64,000 bases of DNA from assembly GCA_035236585.1 (NCBI GenBank), contig CP141137.1, positions 9,378,327-9,442,326 on the forward strand. The letters run 5' to 3'. A model generated the notes under the pieces. It was not told the DNA's origin and made no database searches. It worked only from the letters and a program-made list of their open reading frames with translations. Of the stretch, positions 48,244 through 59,832 are shown one piece after another. The translations under genes were made by a program, and so were the position numbers. The stretch is from Warburgia ugandensis (Eukaryota; Streptophyta; Magnoliopsida; Canellales; Canellaceae). The stretch's first letter is position 1. The number at the start of each line of letters is the position of its first letter.

Positions 48244-51200
48244 TCAACCACCAATTCCACTGTAAGAACCTTCAGTTGCGCCGATATGTTTTTTCATGTC
48301 AGTAAGAAAGAAAAGAAATATTTTACTCACAGAATCCCATCAGAGAATCCAGGTTGTTCTCCACCCATGCCATCATGCCCACGTAGATCAGTAGGCCCAG
48401 TATCTACAGGAAGAGCAAATGGGAAGTCAAGGAAAAATTAAAAGCAGTACAGCTTGAATGAGGTTAATTTACAGACCTAAAATCATTCCTCCGTTAGTAC
48501 CAAAATTGCCCCTGAACAAGAAATGAGAAGTTAACTAAATATTTCTCATAGGAATATAAGGAGAATGGAATAGTCAAAGATGTTCTTATTAGTACCCTAT
48601 TGGCCTCAATCTTGGGCAATCGGAATGGTCATGATCATGCTCCTTGCATATAGAGCATTTCCTTACATTCTTTGCGGCCTTTTCTGAGTTAAGTTTCGAG
48701 GTAGCACTTCGTGGACGCCCTCTTGTCCTTAATGGCTGAGGGTCGCAGAAAGCTATACAGTTTGGGGTGCTATCCACTTCACTCTGCCCACCGATACTGT
48801 TTCCTTGACTACTTCCACTGAGAGGAGTGTCAAGTTGGGGACCTTTTGCAACCTTCTTCCTAGAAACAACAATTTTGTCCCAGGCCTGTTGTAGTGCACG
48901 CACTGCCACGTCATAATCTTGCACAGAGGTTGCCCCAACCTCAGCACACCTAATTGCTTGCTTACACAAAAGGCTATATCGCAGGGCAAGAGATTTTTGA
49001 CAATTGGCTTGCATTGCAACGCCTCGTTTATCCATTCCAGCCCCAGTCTTGGCATTTCTTGTCCACCGTTCTAGAATGTAATGTGACGGGAGTGTCATAA
49101 CATTTGATAATGTGAGGACTATTAAGGCATGCCTGCAGAGAATTCCTGAAAACTCAAATAACTGGCAACTACAGTTTACTCTTCCTTCTGACACATTAAA
49201 CATAACAGTGAATGCCATCCTGTGTTCCTCATATTGTGCCACCCTATATGTGCTGATTGACCCTTCTTCCTTGACCTTATTTGCAACATACCCAAGGCTT
49301 TCAAATAGTTCCTCCTGAATTTTCAAGAATATGGTTCTTGTATAAACATCTACTACTTGTTTCTCAATAGGCAATCTCGTCCTTAAGTTTGGCTTAGAGT
49401 GTGCTGTTTGTACATCCTCTTCGAGTTCCTTTTCATACTGACTAGCCAGGGCCCTTTCATACTGCATAATGAACTCTTGCAGAGTGGTGCTTGGATTCAC
49501 GAATTCATCAAAAAATGAGTTTATACTTGCATTCCGCTGGGTTGTAGGCATTTGTGCAAAGAATGAATCTCGCAAGTACACTGGAACCCATTTTTGACGA
49601 GCATTATACAGCGATTTAAGCCATTCATTCTGCCGGAGTTTGTATCTATCAACAAGTGATTTCCAGCATGATTCAAACTCATAAATTGTCTCCATTTGGT
49701 TCACACATTTGTGGAATTCCTCTTTAAAGGTAGGATGTGTGTGGTCTAGCTGAGGCAACTGCTTTGGGACTTTGTTTAAGATTTGCCACTTGCAAAAGCA
49801 ATGCTGGGTCTTTGGTAATATCTGTGCAACTGCTGCTCCAATGGCCTCGTCTTGATCAGTTATTATTGTGATTGGATGGCGTCCAGACATTGCTTCAAGC
49901 CATGTCCTAAATATCCAATCAAATGATGATTCATTCTCTTTGAAAAGTAGTACACAGCCAAATAGAGTAGATTGTTGATGATGGTTAACTCCTGTGAAAG
50001 GAGCAAATGGTACTTCATATGTGTATAGCTTATATGAAGTGTCAAAACAAACCACATCACCAAAGTAATTGTATGCCATTCTTGCTCTTGCATCAGCCCA
50101 AAAAACACAACATAAAGATCCCTCTTCATCAACTTGTGTAGCATAAAAGAATGTAGGGTTCTCAGACTGCATACGCTTCAAATAGTCCAGGACATTCTGA
50201 CCAACTCTTTCGGGGCTTCTCTTTCTCTTTCTAATAGTTTGAATGTCATTCCCATAGTCTTGCTCAGTGGAATAGATGTTGCCATTCATGCCATATTTTG
50301 TACTACCTCCTGACATTGGTTCACTTGTAACTGTTCTGGCCCCATCAGAAGCTTCAGTCAGTTTTTTTGAAGAATAGGAAATACTACTACTGGATCGAAG
50401 GCAGCGCAATTTACTTGGATCAAGTAGTGCATGATTATGCTCCTTTACAAATTTTGAAACAACCCACTTCCCGGTATGTATTTTCTTCACCATAATCATT
50501 GCTTCACAACCTTCCCTTGTGATTGTTCGAGGCCGGTAAATTCTATCTTTCTTATTTTCGTGTTGCTTTGCACGAAAGCCCTCTTTACAACAGACAAATT
50601 TCCGAGCAATAATTTCTCCATCTTTCCTTGAACGACGGTTCTTACTGATACGACTGCGGAAACCAGTTTGTCTAGCATATGCACTATAGAATATTCTTGC
50701 AGCTTCCTCTGATTCAAGCTCCATACCTTCATATGGTTCTAGATTTACAGTTCCTTCAGGGCTTTCTATCATTTCACATTCTTCATTTGGATGAGGCACT
50801 TCAGTATACTCTACAGAAAGCTGTTCTCCATCCAGCTTTTTAGTATCAGACGTAATCCTATGTGATCGGAGGCTGCATACTTCGCTAGGACTAAGTAATT
50901 GATGATTATGCTCCTTTACAAATTTTGTGACGACCCATTTCCCATGATTTGCTTTCTTGATAGTAATCATTGCCCTGCAGCCCTCCCTAGTAACAGCTCG
51001 CTGTCGTCTATATCTGCCTCCACTATTCACATGTTTGCTTAGACGAAAACCCTCTTTACTACATACAAAGTTCCTAGCTATATTTTCTCCACTTTTCCTT
51101 GAACGGCGGTTCCTGCTCACACGGCTACCAAAACCAACACGCATTGCATAGGCATTATAGAAGACCCGAGCAGCCTCCTCAGATTCAAACTCCATACCTT

Positions 51201-51630
51201 CATATGGTTCTATAATCGCAGTTCCATCAGAACTTTCTAGCAATGCACCATCCTCAGCCAGACGAGGTTCAGTGCTTGGTTCTCCAGAATATTGAATTCT
51301 ATCACCTTGATTTTCAACTCCTCCGGGAATAACCATCACTGCACAATCCTCACCAAAGGCATCTCTTGCCACTGAACATTCTGTTCTACCAGCTAGATTA
51401 GTAGCTTCTTCAGAGCTTCCTATCATTGCACGATCTACATCACCATGAGGTTCAGCATCCAGTGTTAAAGAACATTGTCCCCTTTGATTTTGAATTACAG
51501 CTCCTTCAGAATATTCCATCACTTTATACCCCGCAAGAGCATGTTTAACATCTGATGCTTCAGCAGCGACATCTTGAGAACTTGAATGACATGCTGTCAA
51601 TGCATTTTCATGATTCGCGCTCCTTTCCAT
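48244..51630 (-). CDS. FAR1-RELATED SEQUENCE transcription factor (domesticated MULE transposase), about 1052 aa
   Basis: The main coding exon is complement 48596-51630. From the ATG at 51630 the protein has two FAR1 DNA-binding domains in tandem (about 142-250 and 298-405, each 'PYEGMEFESEEAAR'-like), a basic stretch 'RKRKRSPER' (about 468-476), a MULE transposase core (about 520-620; Asp in 'CFDTSY' and 'ITDQD'), a SWIM zinc finger (CxC...CxH near 820-836) and a C-terminal CX2CX4HX4C zinc knuckle. This is the FAR1/FHY3 family: nuclear DNA-binding regulators derived from Mutator-like transposases. The upstream in-frame ATG at 51660 is disfavoured because 'ttattag' just before 51630 looks like the acceptor of a 5' UTR intron. 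At the 3' end, a GT donor after 48596 and exons 48511-48477, 48403-48331 and 48259-48244 stay in frame, replacing the unspliced tail (one Tyr, then stop) with about 40 Gly-rich residues ending at TGA 48246-48244. No TIRs seen, so host gene rather than live transposon. Confidence 0.9.
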
Positions 51631-53516
51631 GTCTCTAATAAAAGAATATAATTTCACCATCCAAAATATAGAAACTGACTAGGTAAAAATTGATGAGAAA
51701 ATATTTAAACAATTCGAACATCACTAAAAGAGCAAACTGTAAAGGATGAAAACTAACATGGTAAGAATCTTACATGTCTGGGAGCTTCTAAAATCAGACG
51801 TCAAGAATGCCAGTATCTGACACTCCTTACATTCCTCTTAACAGATCGAAAACCACCTAAACAAAAGCAAAACCAGAATACCCAAAACGTCAGAAGAACA
51901 ACTAAGGCTGGTTAACACATGATTACCAAAAGAAAAGGTTAAGCTACTACACGGGTTTCAATTCATTAAAGCAAATAACTAGAGTCAATCAGCATAACTG
52001 ATATTATCATTCCAAACAACAAGAGGAAATGCTATCAGGCTTGTCCAATTAAATACAGAAAGAAGGGAATGAGTTCTAGTGAGAGACTAAGATAAGTTAA
52101 TAGCCACAGTCTGAAGATCCTAGCTCTTAATAGCAGTGGGCCCTTTCATCAATAAACCAATGTAGAATAATCACACTGATGGGGCAATCCTAACCATCCT
52201 TGCTATCAAAGGGAATTTGGCACTCCTACAGTTCAAGGTTGCTGTTAATAACGGTCCAGTCCATTTTTGAGTCAACCAAACAAACGGTTAGATTTGTAAT
52301 GTGGCCACCTACAGTAGGACCGACCACAATGGCAAGATGGAATACGAACAAATTCATTGGTTCATAAACAAGAAAAAAGCGTGAATTTCTACTATGAAAG
52401 AAATCAAAGCAATGCAGACAGAGAGGATTCAGCTAAAAAGAAAAAAGGAAAAACGTGGAAGTAGATAACGTCTAACAGATTGGGGGAAGAGGAACAAAAA
52501 GAAACGTAGTTCGGCGGACTACCATTGTATTCAAGTCCCACCAAATGTTCTCAGAAAAACAAGAATTCGCATAGCTACCTGCTCGAGCTCCGAAATCGCT
52601 CCAATCTTCAAATTTCCAGTTTTCTGGACCAGGCAGAGAAACAGAAAGGACCCATAATTGATTCTTATCGATTTAGGACAGAAGATTTCGCAATTAGACG
52701 AGAATATCAAAATAGAAGAAAATCCATGATATTTAGATGATTAAGTAGACAAGCGCCAAATTGTTCTGACATAATCATCCGTGTCTGAAACTGCATCAAT
52801 CGAATAAGCAGACACCGCGAGAGAGAGAGAGAGAGAGAGAGTTACCCAGGAGGGAATTGGAGAATCTAGGTTTTGAAAAGTGTGACTTTCTGTTTCTTCA
52901 AATGTCGCCGCCGTGACTTCTGCTTCTGCCTCTGGTTTTGATTGATTTTGGTGAATTTGTTTCAGGATTGAGGAGGAGAGAGAGGCGAGGAAGATGGTGG
53001 TACAGGGAATTCCGTGCTGGAGAGGAAAGCTAGAGAAAACGTTAGGGTTTGGTAGTCCCCGGACTACCATCCTTTTACCCCACATTTAGTTTTCGACTTG
53101 GAACTTAGAAGTGACCATCCTGACCGTCCAAGCTTTTGCGGGACACTCCTCAAATCATGAAGGAAAGATTTCAGCCACCAAGGCAAATATTTGCACGATT
53201 TGCATCTTAGACTGAAATTTCCCGAATGCTAAAGTCCTGCGCCACAGTACACAAGTTGCCGTACATCTCTCCTTTTTACTTTGTTGTGCTAACCTTTTTT
53301 ATTTTTCCCTCTATTTATATTGAAAAAGATTTACAGACACCTATGTCGAAAAATTATTTGACCCCTTCATGTGTCAAAATAATATTATTACTGGCGTTAC
53401 TATAACTCCTAGTTCTTAATAAAAGGAACCCTTCTATCGGTTTTCCATAAAAGAATAGTGAAATTGTTAGACTACGAGTCTACAATGCATTTATTTACTA
53501 AATTTAAGGACTATTT
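51631..53516 (-). promoter_or_regulatory. 5' leader, leader intron and promoter region of the FAR1-related gene
   Basis: A probable leader exon ends at 52846 with donor GTAACT, followed by a CT-rich (GA)n run (52819-52841 on the plus strand). An acceptor lies just upstream of the ATG at 51630. A telo-box (AAACCCTAA on the minus strand, complement 53042-53050) sits at the promoter end. The exact transcription start was not resolved, and other leader exons may exist. Confidence 0.45.
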
Positions 53517-53768
53517 GGTAAGTGGGTTAAAACAAATGAAAATGTGCATCTAGAGTTTTGTGTGATTGGCGGATGTCATTCAAACTAAAAGAAAATTTCT
53601 ATGGAATGGCCATAAGGCCGGTTATCCTCTGTAGATCAAAGTGTTTGATGGTTAAAGAACATCATGCTTATAAAATGAGCATTGCAAAAATGAAGATGTT
53701 GAGAGGGATGAGTGATAAGACAATAAATAATATATTTATAAATAAAAATATTAGCAAAATTTTAGGAC
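53517..53768 (+). pseudogene. RTE-type LINE, left part
   Basis: Plus strand reading like the RTE thumb region: 'KCASRVLCDW', 'MSFKLKENFYGMAIRPVIL', 'CLMVKEHHAYKMSIAKMKML'. It parallels the fragment at 1-572. Frame breaks occur at its left end. It stops at the solo LTR and resumes at 56477. Confidence 0.82.
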
Positions 53769-56476
53769 TGTAAATTTCACTATTTTAAATTTTAGAATAG
53801 TTAATTTTTATGAATTTTAGAAAATTAAAATTTAGAGAAATTTAGAGACAGAATCTCAAGTTAAAACCTTAATATTGGAGATGTGTTCGAAAAATGGAGT
53901 CGAAGCCACTAAAAACGCTAAAATCAGAGATCAGAGTAAAAATGCTGAATTATTTTAAATTTTGTATTTGAATAAAATTATTTAAAAGGGCAAAATTGTC
54001 ATTTCACATATAGAGCCCACAAAAATCATCACAGCCGTCCATGTTAGCAGGGTGATGATTATCAACATTAAATGCTGGTAATCATATAAAGTATATATAA
54101 ATAAATATATAATAAATGAAAAAATATAATAAATAAAAATAATTTATATGTATGTATTTAAGAGGGGGATTGCCTTAAATGCACTTCCCTCCCCCTTCTC
54201 TCATGATTGACGACTGAAAAATCGCATCCTCAACGACAATTTGCTATGAGGATGGCGTTGACCCATGCGTGCATTGGTGATGTAAGGCCAATGTGACTGA
54301 GGTAGGCCATCCTCCCATGCCTTTCCGTTTTGTTTATCTCGTTGTTTAACACCGAAAAATGGCGTGAACTTGTCATTTTTCGGTAAAGTTTAGGGGTTAC
54401 TAGTTTCCATGAAATAACTCGACGAAATGGTGTCAGATGACGATCTGAACCGTTCATCTTGTACATGGTGATGCAAGAAATAGACCCATGAAATTTCATG
54501 GTGATCGGATAGCTAAGGATATCAAAAGACTAGAAAAATAGTAGGATGAGGGATTTTAGAAAAGGGTAAAAATCCTGAAAAAATAGCAGATACTAAAGGA
54601 ATTTGTAAAAATGGAGAGTGAAAATGTAATGTGCGTGAAAAACTGGACAAATCGGTGTAAAAATCACAAAAAATGGAGCATTTGGGGTCGCCGGCAACCG
54701 GATTCCGGCAACGATGAACCAGTCCGATCACCGTCCCCCACAACGGCGACCTGCGACAGGGCGGCGAGCACACACGCAACACACGGCGCGACCGCAATGC
54801 GATGCACGGCACCACAATAGCCCCATGCGTCGACACCCGGCACAACCGAACGCACCTCGCGATGCGCGTGCCACGTGTGCATGCGCACACGCGTGCACAA
54901 ATGGCAGGTGTATAGCACACACGCCACATGTGTGGTGAGCCCTTTTTCCCAATTTTGAGAGAGCTATAGAGGTTCAAATCACAATAAAAAAGAGCCGTTG
55001 TGATCGTCTCAACAAGGCGGACCTAGATTTAAATAAAAAATATAGTTTAGAGTAACTTTTTAATAGTCAAACCACTAAATATATTAGATGATTTAGACCA
55101 AGCCGATTAATATATAATCAGGCCTCAGACTTTGGTTGTATACATCAAACATGAGATGATTTATGAGATTTGAAGGGCATATCTCATGAATTGCCAGGAA
55201 AAAAGTAGAGTACCAAAAATCCGATACTAGGTTAAAGATGTACACTACTATGTCTCCGAATACAAAAAGTGTAGGGTCCTCAGGTCCTTGTCTAGATCCG
55301 CACTAGTCCACCAACTTCCCCTCTAATTGTCGCACTCTAACTCTGAGGCATTCTAAAACAAAGCAATACCTCAACAAGCTATGCTTGTGTAGGTGATTTA
55401 CATTTAATATAAAACGGTAAGAAATAACATGGTACAAAACCTCAAATTCATACAATGAAGAATATACCAAATCCATGATATAAATAAGGCAACATAAGTC
55501 ATGGTGTCAGGACATGCAAAATTCGAAAAGATATGCAAATACAAGTAAGTCATAACCACGTGAGTCTATATTTAGAGAACAACACAAATGCATGTCAAAA
55601 GCATCGAAACATCATACATGATCAAGCCCTATGAGTGTCTCAGGCACACTCACGACAACATGGGGTCAACTCTCAATACCATCCGCTTTCACCCTTTCAC
55701 CCACAACGGGGCACTCAGACACTCACGGAAAGGCGCGTTCCAGTTCCACTTTCACCTTTCACCCACACGGGCACTCAAGCACTCATGAAAAGATTCGTTT
55801 CACGCCTGCTTTCACCCTTTCACCTTTCCACCCTTTCACCCATAAGGGGCACTCAAGCAATCACAGGGGAAGGGGAATGCATCCTATCACAAGCTCAATA
55901 GTCTCAATCGTCAAGGCATAGAGACTCTCACGTATCAAACATCTCAATAGTCAAGGCAATGTAACTGAAATATGCCAAAAACAGTGCATAAAAACATATG
56001 CAAGGGAAGTAGCAAGCATATCGGTAATACATACTGAAAATGATATCATGCAGCATGATAAGGCATACAAACCTATGCCTCAAAGTTTCAATCGTTAAGT
56101 CATGATTTGAGAAACCATGAAAAATCGCAAATGAAATCACCTACCTCGATAATATAGTACACTGATTAGACGCGTAAGTTAGACCCATACCACTGTATAG
56201 TGTGCATATGCTTACATATGAATGATGTGGTGATTTTGGATGGACCTTTGAGCTTTGGGACTTTTATTATCATCGTCTCTTTGCAGTTGCATAATTTCTC
56301 GTAGTTTTGTAATTGAGCATGCTCAAAGTGTCTTATTGGGTATTTTTCCTTGACGCTGTGAAAAATTTCTAAATATTTGAGTTTTATTTCAGGGATCCCG
56401 CCTATTTTGTAATAATAAATTTTTTACTATTAATATACGTATTGGAAAAATATTTTAGAAAACCCGGGGTGTCACA
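53769..56476 (-). mobile_element. Ty3-gypsy type solo LTR, 2.7 kb, inserted in a LINE
   Basis: Exact 5 bp duplication AGGAC at 53764-53768 and 56477-56481. On the minus strand it starts TGTGACACCCCGGGTTTTC, the usual beginning of Tekay/Del-like gypsy LTRs, and ends ...GAAATTTACA. Inside are a GC-rich block (about 54680-54930) and a triplicated 60 bp repeat (55686-55870). No gag-pol or partner LTR, so it is the product of LTR-LTR recombination. Confidence 0.85.
55686..55870 (+). repeat. triplicated repeat of about 60 bp inside the solo LTR
   Basis: Units start at 55686, 55749 and 55809. Each has 'ctttcac..ttcaccca' and 'gggcactca'. Confidence 0.8.
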
Positions 56477-56765
56477 AGGACTAGTACCAATGGGTAACAA
56501 GATGAGAGAGATTAGATTTAAATGGTTTAGACATATCCAAAAATAAAAAACGACACCAGTTAAAAGGAGTGAGGCAATGCAAGTAGAAGGTTCTAAAAGA
56601 GCAAAGGGAATGTTCAAAAGAACGTGGATAGAAGTGGCGAGGAAAGATTTAAAAACTCTAAGACTAAACGAAACCATGGTATTTAATAGAGAGGAATAGT
56701 GGAATAAGATTCATGTGACCAACCCCTAAATGGGATGGGGGTATCTCGGTGATGATGATGGACTT
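56477..56765 (+). pseudogene. RTE-type LINE, right part and 3' end
   Basis: Continuation of the element at 53517: 'GNKMREIRFKWFRHI', 'SEAMQVEGSKRAKGMFKRTW', 'KDLKTLRLN', then the typical RTE 3' tail 'aacccctaaatgggatgggg' and a 'gatgatgatgg' end. The frame of the left part continues into this part once the LTR and one TSD copy are discounted. Contains at least two stops. Confidence 0.82.
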
Positions 56766-58432
56766 TTTGGTAATTTTATTTATAAGAGAAAAGGAAATTT
56801 TTTAAAAGAGATCTCTTAATGATAAAAATACCCCATGTTACTCTAAAATTTTAAAATATTGCCAATATATTTCTTAGAGGATTTTACTTTCACTTTCTCT
56901 CCTCTTTGACTTTAAGTTTTTTTGTTTTAGCCTTTTTTTATAAAAAGGAAAAAAACCAAGCTTTTTTCCCTCCTCAAATTGGAGATAGTTAAGAGAGATT
57001 TCTTAGATGGACAAATCAAGGAATTGAAAAATGGGTTAGCTTGGATGCAATTGGCAAAGCCCAAAAATTAAGGGGAGCAGAAGTTTGAGACTCTGAGGTG
57101 CTCTATACTAAGCCAACTTGATGGCCATTACATTGAAAGGTATTGTCCCTTGTTTTCTAGGTTATATGAATTGTAAAATGGACAATCTAGTTAAAGAATT
57201 GTTAGTTTTAGAATAACTTGCCACTCAATGAAACAAAAGCACTAATTACTTTATTAACATATTAGAGTTTTAGGACATGCACACAAGACATGGCCATGAA
57301 AATTAATGGTCTACATCACTTGAAAATTGAGATTGTTTACTCTCTCTCTCTCTCAAATGCCAGTGCCACTGCAAATTTGGCTAATGGTAAGGATTTGACT
57401 ATCTTATTGGATTTGGATTTTTCTTTTTTCAATTTCAAATCAAATTTAAAAATAATGTCAAATATAGTAAAGTAATAAAAAAATGGGCCCTATATAACCA
57501 TTTTCTTAGTTTTTGGATGAAAGGGGCACCTTTGACTAGAAGCTAGTAGTTGTAGTAGTGCTACTAATGAAAAAATATATCAAGGGTATAAAATGAATTT
57601 TTGAGATAATTGAGGGTGTCTGTACATTTTTCTCTTTTTTATTTTACAGCAATGAGTTATGAAGCAAAAAGTACCTAAATCCTAAGAGTCCTGTCATTTG
57701 TTCACGCTCTACAATGTAAGAAAAATTCTATGCCTTATTTTTTATTTGTGGTAAATAGTTGTTATGTAGATCAAAACTGTCCACTATATTTAAAATGAAT
57801 TAGATAGGCTATTGATGAAATTTCACTTTCATTGGATGCCTTTAGCCTATGTATCTATAAGCAAAAATAGTGAACCATCTATTTTTATTATTATTTTTAT
57901 AAGGCCTAAAACAAGTAGTTAGAGTCATTCAAATGCATTGATTTCAATTAGGCTACATAAATTTACTATGCAGAACATAATGACTGGCTTAGATCTACAA
58001 AATAATCATCTTGTATGAAAATAGAAGGGTGCAGAATTCTTCTCACACTCAAGAGCTTGTACGCCTACTAAACTCTTCTTAAATCTATTTAAAATCTCTC
58101 CAACACAAACAAAGTGCCACCTCAAACTTCCTACTAAACATAATGAGGAGACGAACCTCGCTGTTTGCTAGCAATTGCGCTAGACATTGATTAGACCCAC
58201 TTTAATTTCCCTCACTATTTTATATCCTGAACATTACCATTGATTATTCTAACATCTAAAAATGCTGCATTTTAGTCATTGATTCCAAAGAGTTTATCCC
58301 CTGGGCTGTTCTTTAAATAGTGTTTCTAGCCGTTCATCTTCTAAAATAAAAGGCACAAATTTTCAAATTGTAGATTGGCAATGTTTTGAGACTAGTAGTC
58401 ATTTGCACTTAGAGAAATCAAAGTAGAGCAAA
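56766..58432. other. gene-free stretch
   Basis: About 57780-58070 is another member of the MITE-like family seen at 2949-3620 ('aaacaagtagttag', 'cataatgactggcttagatc'). Otherwise nothing recognised. Confidence 0.4.
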
Positions 58433-58748
58433 TGGCAAATAGAGCACAACACGCTGAGTGTGCAACTCCTTGACTTTTACATAATGGGCCACTATATCAT
58501 TTATCCATATTGTTCATCTGACTCTCCTAACCTTGGATATCTACTGGTGCATGGCCATTTCAAGAGAGATGGAGTAACATCCAAGAAATTGTGCTTGTGA
58601 CAGTGTGTTCCTTTTGACATGGCTTTTGCACCATAAGATATCCTAGGTTAGGGAGTCAAATGAACAATACGAATCAATGGTATAAAGAGGTCCACTGTAC
58701 AAAGTGAAGGAGTTGCACACTCTTGGGCTGTTGTCTTGCTATATACCA
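58433..58748. mobile_element. fold-back MITE with arms over 100 bp
   Basis: Left arm ('gagtgtgcaactccttgac', 'attgttcatctgactctcc', 'aaccttggatatct') is matched in reverse complement by the right arm ('agatatcctaggtt', 'gggagtcaaatgaacaat', 'ggagttgcacactc'). Similarity continues into the loop ('actggtgcatggcca' with 'tggcttttgcacca'). No coding capacity; TSD not identified. Confidence 0.78.
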
Positions 58749-59178
58749 TCATTCCTCATTAGCTAAATGGATATGAACAACCAAGGTGAGGCCCATGTTA
58801 AAATTGAGAAGCTCCCTATGAAAATTAATTCACTTGTTGCAAGGATTATATAGGCTTCTTTTTTAAAGAAGATAAAAAAAATTAGACACACATCTACATT
58901 GTGTAGAGTCTGGACCCTTGGTCAATCAAATGAAAGACTCCTCATTGCAACAATAACATTGCTTGTGAAATTTAAACTACCCACCAAATGAATCATTCAA
59001 GTTTAGTTGTGAATTCATGAGAAACTAAAGAGCCTAAATAATGTTTTCTCTAGAGATCTTAGCCTTTTTATTTTTATTTTTCCTTACTTGTTTATCTTGT
59101 TCAGCCCCATGTTTACCTTATTGCTTATGTACAAAAAAAGGCCTATATAATAATTCTAACCTCTCATTTTTTTAATAA

Positions 59179-59255
59179 GGCAGCCTTGGTGTATGAAGGT
59201 CTGGCCTATGCAGGGTCTGGAGAAGAAGTGGGCTACAATGGCCTAAAGTAGGCAG
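59179..59255 (-). mobile_element. Au SINE, 3' fragment
   Basis: 'aaggcagccttggtgtatga' through 'ggcctatgcagggtctggag' and 'ggcctaaagtaggcagg'. The tRNA-like half is absent. Confidence 0.75.
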
Positions 59256-59832
59256 GCACAAACAAATGTATGCTTTGGTTTTTCATTTCTGAAACGTAGA
59301 TGCTCTTAATTTACATGATAAACGTATGTATCTAAAGGTAAAAAGCAATTAATAAAGAAAACTATTTTATTAATTGAATTATAAATTTAGATTATGAATT
59401 GGGTCGGGACTATTAATTTAGGAAAGGAGGAAATGAGAGTTGTTTCTATTTGAATGCATTTTAATATCAAATTTATTGTAAAGAGGAATTTGTATAGTTT
59501 TAGTTAAAAAGATAAGGAAATGTATGGCTGGCCCATCTTTTTCTTTTCCTGTTCAATGATCCAACCGTTAACTGGATTTGGGTACTACAAATCTCGTCTA
59601 ATTGAGGCCTCTCTAAGATCTTGTTTCCTGGACTTACCTTTTTGAACACTTGTTTCCTCGGGCCAAATCAGATCAACGGCTTGGATTACTGAAAAGTAAA
59701 AAGAAGTGGGCCAGCCATGCTACGCACCCGTTTGCATAGCATGGCTATCGGTATCTCGTTCCTCGAGTTTCTCTCTCTTCATTCTTCATGGATTTCACTC
59801 CCCAAAATACTCTTCAATGAAACATTCCCGCC
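59256..59832 (+). promoter_or_regulatory. upstream region and leader of the Snapin-like gene
   Basis: AT-rich to about 59.7 kb, then a pyrimidine-rich leader ('gtttctctctcttcattctt', about 59767-59786) before the ATG. No clear TATA box placed. Confidence 0.35.

Noticed and set aside
48244-51630. Live Mutator-like transposon
   Set aside because: No terminal inverted repeats seen; FAR1 domains and an intact long frame fit a domesticated host gene.
51631-51660. Ten-residue N-terminal extension of the FAR1-related protein from an upstream ATG
   Set aside because: The stretch ends in a likely intron acceptor just before the ATG at 51630 and looks like intron rather than coding sequence.
54522-54977. 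151-codon and overlapping open frames on both strands
   Set aside because: Produced by the GC-rich block in the gypsy solo LTR, where stops are rare in every frame; no domain seen.
55588-55921. Overlapping His/Pro/Thr-rich open frames
   Set aside because: They translate the triplicated repeat of the solo LTR and are not genes.
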